A DNA stretch of 48,926 nt from Chloroflexota bacterium. Lineage in GTDB: Bacteria > Chloroflexota > Limnocylindria > Limnocylindrales > CSP1-4. Below are positions 32,830 through 41,341 of the stretch, in pieces (the stretch's first letter is position 1; every line of letters begins with the position of its first letter). Made by a program: the position numbers and the translations under genes. Location of the stretch: assembly GCA_013698095.1 (NCBI GenBank), contig JACCVQ010000232.1:1-48926 (forward strand), written 5' to 3'. The notes below the pieces were generated by a model that did not search any database, had not been told where the DNA came from, and worked only from the letters and a program-made list of their open reading frames with translations.

Positions 32830-34173
32830 ATGACCGGCCGCGTGTTCCGCCGCTCGCTCGATCCGGATCTGCCGGTCGCCGTCGAGGCATCCGGCTCCAC
32901 GATCCGTGACTCGACCGGCCGGTCCTATCTCGACGCAGCCGGCGGCGCGATCGTGGTCAACGTCGGCCATGGCCGAGCGTCGATCGCCCGGGTCCTCGCC
33001 GACCAGGCCGGCCGCCTGTCCTACGCCCACGGCTCGGCGTTCACGACGGAGCCCCTCGAGGCGTACGCCGCCGAGATTGGCCCGCGGCTGCCCGTCGAGG
33101 ACCCCGCGATCTACCCGGTGAGCGGTGGCTCGGAGGCGATCGAGACGGCCCTCAAGCTTGCCCGGGCCTACCACGTGGCCCGCGGCGAGACCGAGCGCTG
33201 GACCGTCCTGTCGCGCTGGGGGAGCTATCACGGCAACTCGCTCGGCGCGCTCGACCTGTCCGGCCGGCCGCCGCTCCGCCGGCCGTACGAGCAGTGGCTC
33301 GGCCGGTTCAGCCACGTCTCCGCCGCCTACCCGTACCGGGCCGGCGATCCGGACAGCCACGCCCTGGCAACGACGGACGAGCTGGTGGCGGAGCTGGAGG
33401 CCGCGATCGCGGATGCGGGGTCCGGATCCGTCGCGGCGTTCGTCGCCGAACCGATCGTCGGTGCGACGCTGGCGGCCGCGATCCCGCCCGAGGATTACTG
33501 GCCGCGCATCGCCGAGGTCTGCCGCCTTCACGGGGTGCTCGTGATCGCCGATGAGGTGATGACGGGCTTCGGGCGGACCGGCCGCTGGTTCGGGCTCGAT
33601 CACTGGGCGACCCGGGCCGACATCGTCGTCGCGGCCAAGGGCGCAACCTCGGGCTACTGGCCCTTCGGGTTCGTGGCGGCCTCGGGCGCAATCCACAGCG
33701 CGGTCATCGGCCACGGTGGCTTCGTCCACGGCTTCACCTACTCGCACGCCCCGGCCGGCGCCGCGGTTGCCCGAGAGGTTCTGCGGATCATCGACGAGGA
33801 GGAGCTCGTCGAGGCGAGCCGGGTCAAAGGCGACCGGTTGCGCAGCCTGCTCGACGAGCGTCTGGGAACGAACGACCACGTCGGTGAGGTCCGCGGGCGT
33901 GGGCTGCTGGTCGGGCTCGAGCTCGTCGCCGATCGCTCGACGCGCCGACCGTTCCCGCGGGCCGCCCGCGTGACCGAGGCGATCGTCCGCGGCGCCCGCG
34001 AGGCTGGGGTGCTCGTCTACTCGGGGACGGGCAACGCCAACGGCGTCGACGGTGACACGATCCTGCTCGGGCCGCCGTTCGTCGTCACCCAGGCGGAGCT
34101 CGAACAGGTCGTCGACACGCTGGCCATCGCGATCGAGCGGGCGACCGCGCTGGGCGCGGCCGCTCGCGGCTGA
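32830..34173 (+). CDS. Class III PLP-dependent aminotransferase
   Basis: A 447-residue fold-type I aminotransferase. The PLP lysine is residue 270 (AAKGATSGYWPFG), the cofactor Asp lies in LVIADEVMTGFGRTGRWF, and ISGGSEAIETALKLAR-type phosphate binding is present as YPVSGGSEAIETALKLAR. The GATSGYWP loop and FSYSHA-like TYSHAPAG fit the omega-amino acid:pyruvate or adenosylmethionine-8-amino-7-oxononanoate-like branch more than GABA transaminase. The substrate is unknown; omega-amino acids or polyamines are likely. It begins with ATG 32830, divergent from the sigma gene. The 335-bp region after it contains the second MITE-like repeat. Confidence 0.87.
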   Translation: MTGRVFRRSLDPDLPVAVEASGSTIRDSTGRSYLDAAGGAIVVNVGHGRASIARVLADQAGRLSYAHGSAFTTEPLEAYAAEIGPRLPVEDPAIYPVSGGSEAIETALKLARAYHVARGETERWTVLSRWGSYHGNSLGALDLSGRPPLRRPYEQWLGRFSHVSAAYPYRAGDPDSHALATTDELVAELEAAIADAGSGSVAAFVAEPIVGATLAAAIPPEDYWPRIAEVCRLHGVLVIADEVMTGFGRTGRWFGLDHWATRADIVVAAKGATSGYWPFGFVAASGAIHSAVIGHGGFVHGFTYSHAPAGAAVAREVLRIIDEEELVEASRVKGDRLRSLLDERLGTNDHVGEVRGRGLLVGLELVADRSTRRPFPRAARVTEAIVRGAREAGVLVYSGTGNANGVDGDTILLGPPFVVTQAELEQVVDTLAIAIERATALGAAARG

Positions 34174-34508
34174 TCCGCGGCTCGCGGGCATGTGCGGTAT
34201 TCCAGGAAGGACTCCCTGGGAGCCGGTTCGGACGGACCGAGTCTCTTATGCCTGCCGGGAATGTCACCCGGTCAGATGGCGCTACTTGATCACGTTTGAT
34301 GCCTTCACAACATCAATGATCGGCAGGTGAACGCTCGCTGTCGCGAATAGTCCTTCTCGGAATATCGGCTGGCCGCGGGATGGGGCCGCCGCTGATTCGG
34401 GCGTGGGGTGACCGAAACGCGAATTGCGATACGCCGAACCTCGTAGCGCAATCCCCCGCAAACGGGTGATGGCACGCCCACCCCGCCGGGGCCACGATCT
34501 AGCGACAC
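34174..34508. other. 335-bp lower-GC intergenic region with MITE-like copy 2
   Basis: No gene is seen. The region is visibly poorer in GC than its neighbours (for example CTACTTGATCACGTTTGATG). The repeat at 34198-34364 occupies half of it; the rest, 34365-34508, should contain the histidine kinase promoter. Confidence 0.6.
34198..34364. repeat. MITE-like element, copy 2
   Basis: A 167-bp segment whose left end TATTCCAGGAAGGACT (34198-34213) matches the reverse complement of the right end AGTCCTTCTCGGAATA (34349-34364) at 14 of 16 positions. The ends match those at 9851-10006 nearly base for base, and 20 bases at the right end are identical. Inside lies a second inverted repeat, CCTGCCG (34251-34257) with CGGCAGG (34321-34327). 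The interior is unlike that of copy 1 and shows no coding potential. Confidence 0.6.
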
Positions 34509-36323
34509 ATGACTGTCACAGCCTCCGTGCTCGGCGACGAGCGCTCCGAACCAGCCGCCGGGCCGCTGCGGGCGTCCCCGGCCGTCCGCATCCTCCAGAT
34601 CACGGCGGTCGGATGCCTGCCCGTCGTGATCCTCGCGATCCTCGCCTCACCCGCGGACCGGCCGGCCTGGGACAACCTCCACTGGTCCATCTCCGCGGTG
34701 GGGGCGGCGCTCGCCACGGCCTGGTCGGTGCGCGGCACGACCGGCCGAGTCCGGGACGTGCGTACAGCAGGGGCGGCGTTCCTTGGACTCTGGATGCTGG
34801 CCACGCTCAACTGGGCGCTGTTGGTCCTGACCGGAAGCGCCAGCGCGCCGTCGATCAGTGACCTGTTGATCCTCTCGATGGTCGTCCCATCGATCGCGGT
34901 CCTTCTGGGCATCGTTCACGGCCAATTGTCGGCCGCCGAGGAAGCAGCCGTCTTCCTCGACGGGGCGCTCGTCGTCCTGCTCGTCGCCACCCTCATCGTG
35001 CTGGTCTTCGGGCCGAACCTGATCGCCGTTCCGACCTACGCCAGCTTCGCGGCGGCGGTCTATCCGACGGCCTTCCTCGGGCTCAGCGCGGCAGGCATCG
35101 TGGCCGCGATGGCCGTTGGCAATCCCTTCGCCCTGCGCGGCGGCCCGGCCTTCGTGATCGGGGGAGCCCTGTTCGGCCTGGCCTACCTCAGCGCGATTGG
35201 CCCAGTGATCTCCTTCACCGATCCCGGTGAGGTGTCGAGCGTGTTGTTCACCGCCGGCACGCTCGTGGCCGCGTTCGGGGTGGTGACCTGGCAGACGGAG
35301 CGCTCCACGAACGGCCGGTACCTGACGGTCCTTCGCACGGCGTCGCGAATCACCGGGCCGTTGGTCGCGAGCCTGCTGTTCCTGCTCCTGCTCGCGCCCA
35401 TGGCGGACTCGATCGATCTCATCGTCCACCTGCTCGTCTTCGCCGGGGCGATCGTCCTGATCTTCCGCCAGGGCCTGATCGTCCGCGAGCGAACGTTCAT
35501 GCTCGAGACCGTCACGACCCTGACCTACGCCAACCGGCGGCTGGTCGGCGAGCTCCGGCGCGAGCTCGAGGAACGTCGCCGGGCGGAGCCCCAGACGATC
35601 AAGGCCGCTCGCGCCGACGCGGTCGAGGCCCTGTCGGCGAGCGTCGGCCACGAGGTCAACAATCCTCTGACCGGCGTGCTGGGGTATGCCGAGCTGGTGT
35701 TGGCCGAGCTGCCCGCCGACCACCCATCGCGGCCCGATGTCGAGACGATCCGGCTCGAAGCGCTCCGGGCGCGCCGGATCCTCAGCTCCCTGCGCGATCT
35801 TGCGAGTCCGCGCCCGCCGCGCCTCCAGTCGACCGACCTGGCCGCGCTCGTCCAGCGAACGGCGGCCGCAGCCCGAATGTCGGGCGTGTGCAGCGGGACC
35901 GAGATCGACGACAGCTGCGAACCAATGGAGCCCCTCTTCCTTGATGGCGGAGCGATCGCGCGAGCGATCTCGATCGTGCTCGCCAACGCCTGCCAGGCGA
36001 CTGCGGCGGGTGGCCGGATCCGCGTCACGGGAGGGCGCGCTGACAGCGACGTGGTGATCACGGTCGCTGACGACGGGACCGGCATGGATGAGGCCGCCCA
36101 ACGCCTCGCCTTCGAGCCGTTCCACTCTGGCTGGCCCGAATCGGGGCCCGCCGGGCCGGCGACGGGGCTCGGGCTGTCGATCGCGAATGGACTCGTCGCC
36201 GGACTCGGTGGCAAGATCACGATCAGCAGCTCGCCAGGCTTGGGGACGACGGTCGAGATCCGCGTCCCCCTAGCCACGTCGCACCCAGCGATTGACGTTG
36301 CGTCGGAGGACATCGCAAGATGA
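34509..36323 (+). CDS. Multi-pass membrane sensor histidine kinase
   Basis: A 604-residue kinase. About ten hydrophobic helices fill residues 20-325 (for example ILQITAVGCLPVVILAILA and IDLIVHLLVFAGAIVLIF) with no large extracellular domain, so the signal is likely sensed in or near the membrane. A short coiled region (RRLVGELRRELEERRR) leads to the HisKA domain with the phospho-acceptor His 381 in SVGHEVNNPLTGVLGYAEL. The HATPase domain has N (VLANACQA), G1 (ADDGTGMD), F (FEPFHSG) and G2 (GLGLSIANGL) boxes. Its TGA overlaps the ATG of a REC-HD-GYP gene (36320), its evident partner. Confidence 0.93.
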   Translation: MTVTASVLGDERSEPAAGPLRASPAVRILQITAVGCLPVVILAILASPADRPAWDNLHWSISAVGAALATAWSVRGTTGRVRDVRTAGAAFLGLWMLATLNWALLVLTGSASAPSISDLLILSMVVPSIAVLLGIVHGQLSAAEEAAVFLDGALVVLLVATLIVLVFGPNLIAVPTYASFAAAVYPTAFLGLSAAGIVAAMAVGNPFALRGGPAFVIGGALFGLAYLSAIGPVISFTDPGEVSSVLFTAGTLVAAFGVVTWQTERSTNGRYLTVLRTASRITGPLVASLLFLLLLAPMADSIDLIVHLLVFAGAIVLIFRQGLIVRERTFMLETVTTLTYANRRLVGELRRELEERRRAEPQTIKAARADAVEALSASVGHEVNNPLTGVLGYAELVLAELPADHPSRPDVETIRLEALRARRILSSLRDLASPRPPRLQSTDLAALVQRTAAAARMSGVCSGTEIDDSCEPMEPLFLDGGAIARAISIVLANACQATAAGGRIRVTGGRADSDVVITVADDGTGMDEAAQRLAFEPFHSGWPESGPAGPATGLGLSIANGLVAGLGGKITISSSPGLGTTVEIRVPLATSHPAIDVASEDIAR

Positions 36324-37429
36324 CCATCCGTTCCATCGGGCGGCGAAACCGGACAGGCGCCTCGGTCACGCACGTCCTGTGCGTGGACGACGAGCCGGTC
36401 GTTCTCAGTCTCATGAGCCGGCTCCTCGAGCGTCTCGGCTGTGATGTGACGACAGCGCCCGGGCCGATCGAGGCGCTCGCCCTGTTCGATGCGGAACGAT
36501 TCGACCTGGTGGTGACCGACATCCGGATGCCGGGCATGGACGGGCATGCGTTCCTGGCCGAGATCCGCGCCCGGGATCCGGAGATCCCGGTCATCGTCGC
36601 CAGTGGCAACGCGTCCGTCGACAACGCGATCCGGGCCCTCCGCGACGGAGCGTCCGGGATGCTCCTCAAACCCTTCACCGGCCAGGAGTTCCAGGCCGAG
36701 ATCAGCGCTGCCCTGCAGCGGACCAGGATTCGACGAGCCGCCCTCCAGTACCAGTACGTCACGCCGATCCTCGACGGCGTCGCCCTCGCCCTGACCGCTG
36801 CGATCGAGGCGCGCGACCTGGAGACCGGCGAGCACTGCCGGCAGCTCGGCTGGATGGGCGAGCGGATCGCGGGGCTGATGGACCTGTCCGAGCTCGACCA
36901 GACGACGATTCGGATCGGCGGCTACCTCCACGACATCGGCAAGATCGCGATCGCCGACCGGATCCTCCTGAAGCCCGGTCCGTTGACGCCCGACGAGTAC
37001 GTCGAGATGCAGCGCCACGCCGATATCGGCGGCGACATCGTCTCGACCCACGAGGCAATGGGCGAGATCGCCCGGATCGTCCGTCATCACCACGAGTGGC
37101 ACGACGGTCGCGGCTACCCGTCCAGGCTCGGCGGCGACGCCATTCCGATTGGCGCCCGGATCATCGCGGTCGCCGACGCCCTCAGCGCGATGACGAACGA
37201 TCGGCCATATCGGCGGGCGATCGCGCTCGACCAGGCCTGGGACGAGATCGTCAGCCACACGGGTGGTCAGTTCGACCCGGCCGTCGTCGAGTGGTATGCC
37301 ACATTGATCGGGACGGACATCGTTGCGGCACCGGCCGAGACCGTCGGGACGACGATCGCGATCCGGCGCCCGGAGCCGGCAGAAACCCAGATCGGCCTCG
37401 CTCTCCCGACGGATCGGCCGGTGGCCTAG
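36320..37429 (+). CDS. Response regulator with HD-GYP output domain
   Basis: A 369-residue protein. The receiver domain covers about 16-130, with the acidic pocket Asp 23/Asp 24 and the phospho-acceptor Asp 67 in VVTDIRMPGMDG, and the Lys of the KPFTG loop. The HD-GYP domain spans about 155-345: EARDLETGEHCRQLGW, LHDIGKIAIAD, MQRHADIGGDIV, and RHHHEWHDGRGYPSRLGGD with an intact GYP motif. It should hydrolyse c-di-GMP once activated by the overlapping histidine kinase, which couples a membrane signal to a drop in c-di-GMP. A few unstructured residues follow the domain. Confidence 0.94.
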   Translation: MTIRSIGRRNRTGASVTHVLCVDDEPVVLSLMSRLLERLGCDVTTAPGPIEALALFDAERFDLVVTDIRMPGMDGHAFLAEIRARDPEIPVIVASGNASVDNAIRALRDGASGMLLKPFTGQEFQAEISAALQRTRIRRAALQYQYVTPILDGVALALTAAIEARDLETGEHCRQLGWMGERIAGLMDLSELDQTTIRIGGYLHDIGKIAIADRILLKPGPLTPDEYVEMQRHADIGGDIVSTHEAMGEIARIVRHHHEWHDGRGYPSRLGGDAIPIGARIIAVADALSAMTNDRPYRRAIALDQAWDEIVSHTGGQFDPAVVEWYATLIGTDIVAAPAETVGTTIAIRRPEPAETQIGLALPTDRPVA

Positions 37430-37431
37430 GG

Positions 37432-37503
37432 GCCGCGCTGGCTCGATCGCGGCCGCTGGCTCGAGCCGTGCCGCTAGCTCGAGCGCCCGCCGCTAGCTCG
37501 AGC
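37432..37503. repeat. Short tandem repeat between convergent genes
   Basis: Four related units: a diverged one at about 37432-37448, then GCCGCTGGCTCGAGC (37452-37466) and two exact GCCGCTAGCTCGAGC units (37470-37484, 37489-37503), with periods of 18-19 bp. Each contains the palindrome GCTCGAGC. The stop codon of the minus-strand gene lies in the third unit. Confidence 0.75.
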
Positions 37504-38019
37504 GCCGCCGCGGACAAGCAGCAGGATCCCCATCGCGACGAGGACGAGCGGCCAGGCGATGCCGGCCAGGTCCGGCCGCACGATCTCGGACACGGCAATC
37601 GCCGCCAGGATCGCGCCGTACAGGGCCTGCCAGCCGACACCGCCACCCTGCGTGGCCCGGATCGCGGCAATGAACAGGAATGCCAGCCCGAAGCACAGCA
37701 TCCCCCAGCCCGGCCCAAGCGCGACCCCGAGCGCCTCGATCGTGCCCGGCGCAGCGAGGGCGGTCAGGAAGGCCCCGGCGTAGAGGGCGATCGTGCCCCG
37801 CCGCATGAGCCACGCCGCCAGAAATGCGAGCCCTGCCGCCAGGACCGCGACGTCGCCGAGCCGCCGGTAATCCGGCAGCGCCCGCTCGATCAGCAGCAGA
37901 CCGCCGAACACGACGAGGAAGATGCCGATCCAGGGCAATCCCGGGCGCCGCTGCTCGTCGTCGCCCCAGCGCCAAACCCATGCCCGGATCCGGGGCTCGG
38001 CCGGCGTTCGATTGTTCAT
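37474..38019 (-). CDS. Small polytopic membrane protein
   Basis: A 181-residue integral membrane protein of unknown function with about six hydrophobic segments (GIFLVVFGGLLLIERAL, LGDVAVLAAGLAFLAAWL, ALYAGAFLTALAAPG, GWGMLCFGLAFLFIAAI, ALYGAILAAIAVSEIV and IAWPLVLVAMGILLLVRG). It resembles the LiaF/DUF5668-like and other uncharacterised small membrane proteins by topology only. ATG 38019 has a good GGAGGG ribosome binding site upstream on the minus strand. The last residues, RASGGRSS, come from a 15-bp tandem repeat, so the C-terminus may vary between strains. It lies 55 bp upstream of the MMPL stop on the same strand, that is, downstream of the MMPL gene in transcription. Confidence 0.75.
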   Translation of the reverse strand: MNNRTPAEPRIRAWVWRWGDDEQRRPGLPWIGIFLVVFGGLLLIERALPDYRRLGDVAVLAAGLAFLAAWLMRRGTIALYAGAFLTALAAPGTIEALGVALGPGWGMLCFGLAFLFIAAIRATQGGGVGWQALYGAILAAIAVSEIVRPDLAGIAWPLVLVAMGILLLVRGGARASGGRSS

Positions 38020-38074
38020 CTGACCCTCCACCTGGGCCGACCCGGGCGTGCGGACGGGTGCCCTCGGCAGGAGT

Positions 38075-40477
38075 CTACGACCGGGCGAGACCTGGGGCGG
38101 GTCGGCTGACGCGCCCGTCGCCCGCGCCATCGGTCGGTCCGTCCTCGTCCGCCCCGTCCGTCCGGTCCGCCGCGTCCTCGGCGTGGCTGAATCCGAGCCG
38201 ATCGGCCAGGCGCCCGAGCGGCCCCGGCGCCCACCAGTTCCAGCGACCCATCAGGCGCATCGTGGCCGGGACCAGGAGCACCCGGATGATCGTCGCGTCG
38301 ACGAACACCGCGATCGCCATGCCGACCCCGATGCTCTTGATCGTGATCGACTCGGCCAGGGCGAACGCGGAGAAGACGACGACCATGATCAGCGCCGCGC
38401 CGGTGATGACGCCGGCCGTGCGCGACAGCCCCTCGGCGACCGAGGCGGTGTTGTCGCCGGTCCGGCGATAGGCCTCCTGGACCCGCGACAGCAGGAGGAC
38501 CTCGTAGTCCATCGACAGGCCGAACAGGATGCTGAACATGATGATCGGGTTGCCCGCGACGGTGAAACCGGGCGAGGTGAAGCCGAGGACGTTCGAGAGG
38601 TTGCCGTCCTGGAAGATCCAGACGAGGGCCCCGAAGCTGGCGCTGATCGACAGGAGGGTCATCACGATCGCCTTGAGCGGGATCACGACCGACCCGAACA
38701 GCAGGAACAGGATCAGCCCGCTGGCGACGAGCGTGACGAGAACGGCGTACGGGACCGTGTTGGCCTGGCTGACCATGAAGTCGTTGCCCTCGGCGGCGAG
38801 CCCGCCGACCTGGCTCGTGACACCGGCCGTCTCGACCGCGCGCACGCGCGGGATGACCGCACCGCCGGCCGGGCTGACGGGGTCGAGCGAGCTGATGGCA
38901 TCGATCCGGACCGTCGACTTGCGGACGTACGCGTCCTTGAGCTGGTCGCGGGCGGCGACCAATGCGGGTGGAAGCTTGTCGGCCGGGGCGGCATAGAAGG
39001 CGGCGAGCTGCTCGGGCGTCATCGCCGCGCCGGTCGCGGGATCCGTGAGCGCGAACGGGCCTTCGATCCGGTCAATCCCATCGACCGCGTCGACGGCGGC
39101 GGCGAAGCCCATGAGGGTGGCGATGTTGGCGCCGCTCAGGGGTTCGCCGCTGACCGTGGCGAGGATCGCGATCGGCGAGGTCTCGCCCTTGGCGAAGTCG
39201 GTCGAGAGGGTGACCGCGGCGTCGCGGCTCTCGAGACCCTCGGGCAGGGTGGAGGCGTTCGGGATGCCCTGGCTGAGGCGCAGGAACGGGGCCCCGGCAA
39301 GGAGCAGGAACAGGACCGACGGGATCAGGAACGCGAGCGGGCGGGCCATGACGGCACGGGCGACCTGGGCCCAGCGCGATCGGCTCGGATCGCTGACGCG
39401 GGCCGCAACCGGCCGGCCGAGCCGGCGCCGGATCGCGTCGAACAGGCCGGACAGGCTCAGCGCGTTGACTCGGTGGCCGAGCATGCCGAGGACGGCCGGC
39501 AGGAACGTCAGCGCATAGAAGACCGACGAGGCGACGACGATCGAGCCGCCGATCCCGAACGACCGCAGGGCGGCCGGCTGGAAGAGGAGCAAGCCGCTCA
39601 GGCCGATCGCGACGGCAAGACCGGAGAAGGCCACCGCCTTGCCACTCGTCGCGACGGTTGTCTCGACCGCCTGGGCGACCGTGCGGCCCCGGCGGAGCTC
39701 CTCCCGGAAGCGGCTGACCATGAAGAGGGAGTAGTCGATCGCCAGCGCGAGGCCGAGCATCGTCGCCACGTTCTGGACATAGATCGAGAGCTCGGTCGTC
39801 TGGGCGACAAGGAAGACGCCGGCGAGGGTCGTCGGGATCGCGAGGCCCGCGACGAGGAGCGGCAGGCCCGCGGCGACGACCGATGCGAACACGGCGAGCA
39901 GAATCACAAGCGCAAAGGGGCCAGACACGATCTCCGCCTGGACCAGCTCCTTTTCGGATTGGTGGGCCTGGTCCTCGGTGAACGGGCCAACGCCGGCGAG
40001 GCTGAGCTTCGTGGTGGTGGGAGGCTTGTCGATCAAGGCGCGGATCGTCGGCATCTCGTTCGAGGACGCCTCGTCGGTGATCGTGAGGCGAGCGACCGCG
40101 TACGCGGAGTGGCCGTCGGTCGAGATGAAGCGGTCGTCCTGGGTCTGGGCGAAGCCGATCACGCCGTCGGCGATCGGGTCCGATGCGAGGCGGGTGAGGG
40201 AGGTCGAGATCTGCTGCTGGAATGCCTCGGACCGGGCGTCCGTCGTGTCGTCACCCTCGAACAGGGCCACGATCGAGCCGCGCCCGGCCCCGAACTCATC
40301 GGCCAAACGGGTGGCGACCGCGGCGGATTCCGAATGCGGGTCGGTCCAGCCGCCCGAGACGAGGGAGTCGGTGACCCTCGCCGCGAGACTGGCCGACCCG
40401 ACGGCGAGGACGATCGTGACCAGGGCGATCGGCTTGCGGAAGCGATAGACGAACGCGCCCCAGCGAGAGAACAGCAT
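38075..40477 (-). CDS. MMPL/RND-type membrane transporter
   Basis: An 800-residue exporter of the MMPL branch of the RND superfamily. It has two repeats, each with one helix, a large extracytoplasmic domain and five helices: helix 1 near 15-33, a cluster at about 165-330, a second start helix near 370, and a final cluster at about 560-740. Family motifs include ALAIDYSLFMVSRFREELRRG in the first half and LFGLSMDYEVLLLSRVQEAYR in the second, with the conserved Asp-Tyr pairs of the proton path. It probably exports lipids or hydrophobic compounds. It is divergent from a TetR gene with operator-like sequences over its promoter. Confidence 0.92.
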   Translation of the reverse strand: MLFSRWGAFVYRFRKPIALVTIVLAVGSASLAARVTDSLVSGGWTDPHSESAAVATRLADEFGAGRGSIVALFEGDDTTDARSEAFQQQISTSLTRLASDPIADGVIGFAQTQDDRFISTDGHSAYAVARLTITDEASSNEMPTIRALIDKPPTTTKLSLAGVGPFTEDQAHQSEKELVQAEIVSGPFALVILLAVFASVVAAGLPLLVAGLAIPTTLAGVFLVAQTTELSIYVQNVATMLGLALAIDYSLFMVSRFREELRRGRTVAQAVETTVATSGKAVAFSGLAVAIGLSGLLLFQPAALRSFGIGGSIVVASSVFYALTFLPAVLGMLGHRVNALSLSGLFDAIRRRLGRPVAARVSDPSRSRWAQVARAVMARPLAFLIPSVLFLLLAGAPFLRLSQGIPNASTLPEGLESRDAAVTLSTDFAKGETSPIAILATVSGEPLSGANIATLMGFAAAVDAVDGIDRIEGPFALTDPATGAAMTPEQLAAFYAAPADKLPPALVAARDQLKDAYVRKSTVRIDAISSLDPVSPAGGAVIPRVRAVETAGVTSQVGGLAAEGNDFMVSQANTVPYAVLVTLVASGLILFLLFGSVVIPLKAIVMTLLSISASFGALVWIFQDGNLSNVLGFTSPGFTVAGNPIIMFSILFGLSMDYEVLLLSRVQEAYRRTGDNTASVAEGLSRTAGVITGAALIMVVVFSAFALAESITIKSIGVGMAIAVFVDATIIRVLLVPATMRLMGRWNWWAPGPLGRLADRLGFSHAEDAADRTDGADEDGPTDGAGDGRVSRPAPGLARS

Positions 40478-40532
40478 CGGGAGCCCCTTCGGTCGGTTCG
40501 GTGGCAGGCATGTGCCAATCCGTGACCCGGCG

Positions 40533-40577
40533 ACAATAGAGAATGGTCATTCGTTTTGTCAATGCGACGAATGTCAA
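40533..40577. promoter_or_regulatory. MMPL promoter and TetR operator candidate
   Basis: On the minus strand, TTGACA (complement of 40557-40562) and TATTGT (complement of 40533-40538) are spaced by 18 bp, a strong promoter for the MMPL gene. The inverted repeat CATTCGT (40548-40554) / ACGAATG (40567-40573) straddles it, and a second TTGACA complement lies at 40572-40577. A TetR dimer bound here would block MMPL transcription. Confidence 0.65.
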
Positions 40578-40648
40578 TGGTGTTTGCATCGTGAGAGCTT
40601 CCCATCTAGTCTGCCCCGAGCAGTCATTCTCTTTGCAGGGAGGGCCGA

Positions 40649-41341
40649 GTGCCCCGAGTCAGCGCCGAGCACGAACAGGAGGTCCGCGACCGGATCGTCC
40701 GGGCGGCTCTCGCCGTGTTTGCCACGCGCGGCTTCCATCGGGCGACGATGCAGGACATCGTCCGCGAGTCCGGGCTGTCGGTCGGCGCGATCTACACCTA
40801 CTTCCGGAGCAAGTCCGACCTGATCCTTGCAGGTTGCGACCTGATCACCGACCAGGAGCTTGCCCAGCTCGGCGGCCGGCTGGCCGCGGTCAGTGGCTAT
40901 CGCGACCGGATCGCCGCAGCGGTCGGATTCTGGTTCGACAACCTCGCGGTCGAGCAGTCGGAGCGCGGCTCCGGGTTCCTGATCCTCCAGGCCTGGGCGG
41001 AGGCCGACACCGATCCCGCGATCCGCGAGATGCTCCTGCGCCGCCGACGGGAGACCGTGACGGCCGTCGTTCTCGTCCTCCAGGAGGGCGTGCTGCGCGG
41101 GGAGCTGCCCGGCTGGCTGGACATTCCATCTGTCGGTCACGCGCTGGCGGCGCTCCTCGACGGGATGCTGATCGAGGCGGCCGAGGCCGGCGGCGCGTAC
41201 CGTCGGTCCGACGCCGAGCGGCGCGTCCTGGCGGTCATCGAGACACTGCTTGCCGCGCGGGATGCGGCGATGCCGGAGCCGATCGTGCCGGCCGCACCCC
41301 AGCCGTACGAGTCGGCCCGGGCCAGGCGAGCGGCCCCGTGA
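40649..41341 (+). CDS. TetR-family transcriptional regulator
   Basis: A 230-residue regulator. The DNA-binding domain is residues 8-55: IVRAALAVFATRGFHRATMQDIVRESGLSVG and then AIYTYFRSKSDLI, the classic TetR helix-turn-helix. The C-terminal ligand domain includes a predicted dimer four-helix interface. GTG 40649 follows CAGGGAGGG, a strong ribosome binding site. Its TGA overlaps the GTG of the phosphotriesterase-family gene, so regulator and enzyme are co-translated. It likely represses the divergent MMPL gene and itself; the inducer may be a substrate of the enzyme or pump. Confidence 0.93.
   Translation: MPRVSAEHEQEVRDRIVRAALAVFATRGFHRATMQDIVRESGLSVGAIYTYFRSKSDLILAGCDLITDQELAQLGGRLAAVSGYRDRIAAAVGFWFDNLAVEQSERGSGFLILQAWAEADTDPAIREMLLRRRRETVTAVVLVLQEGVLRGELPGWLDIPSVGHALAALLDGMLIEAAEAGGAYRRSDAERRVLAVIETLLAARDAAMPEPIVPAAPQPYESARARRAAP

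Noticed and set aside
38048..40525. 825-residue open frame antisense to the MMPL gene
   Set aside because: No hydrophobic or catalytic pattern; the MMPL frame has correct helices and family motifs.
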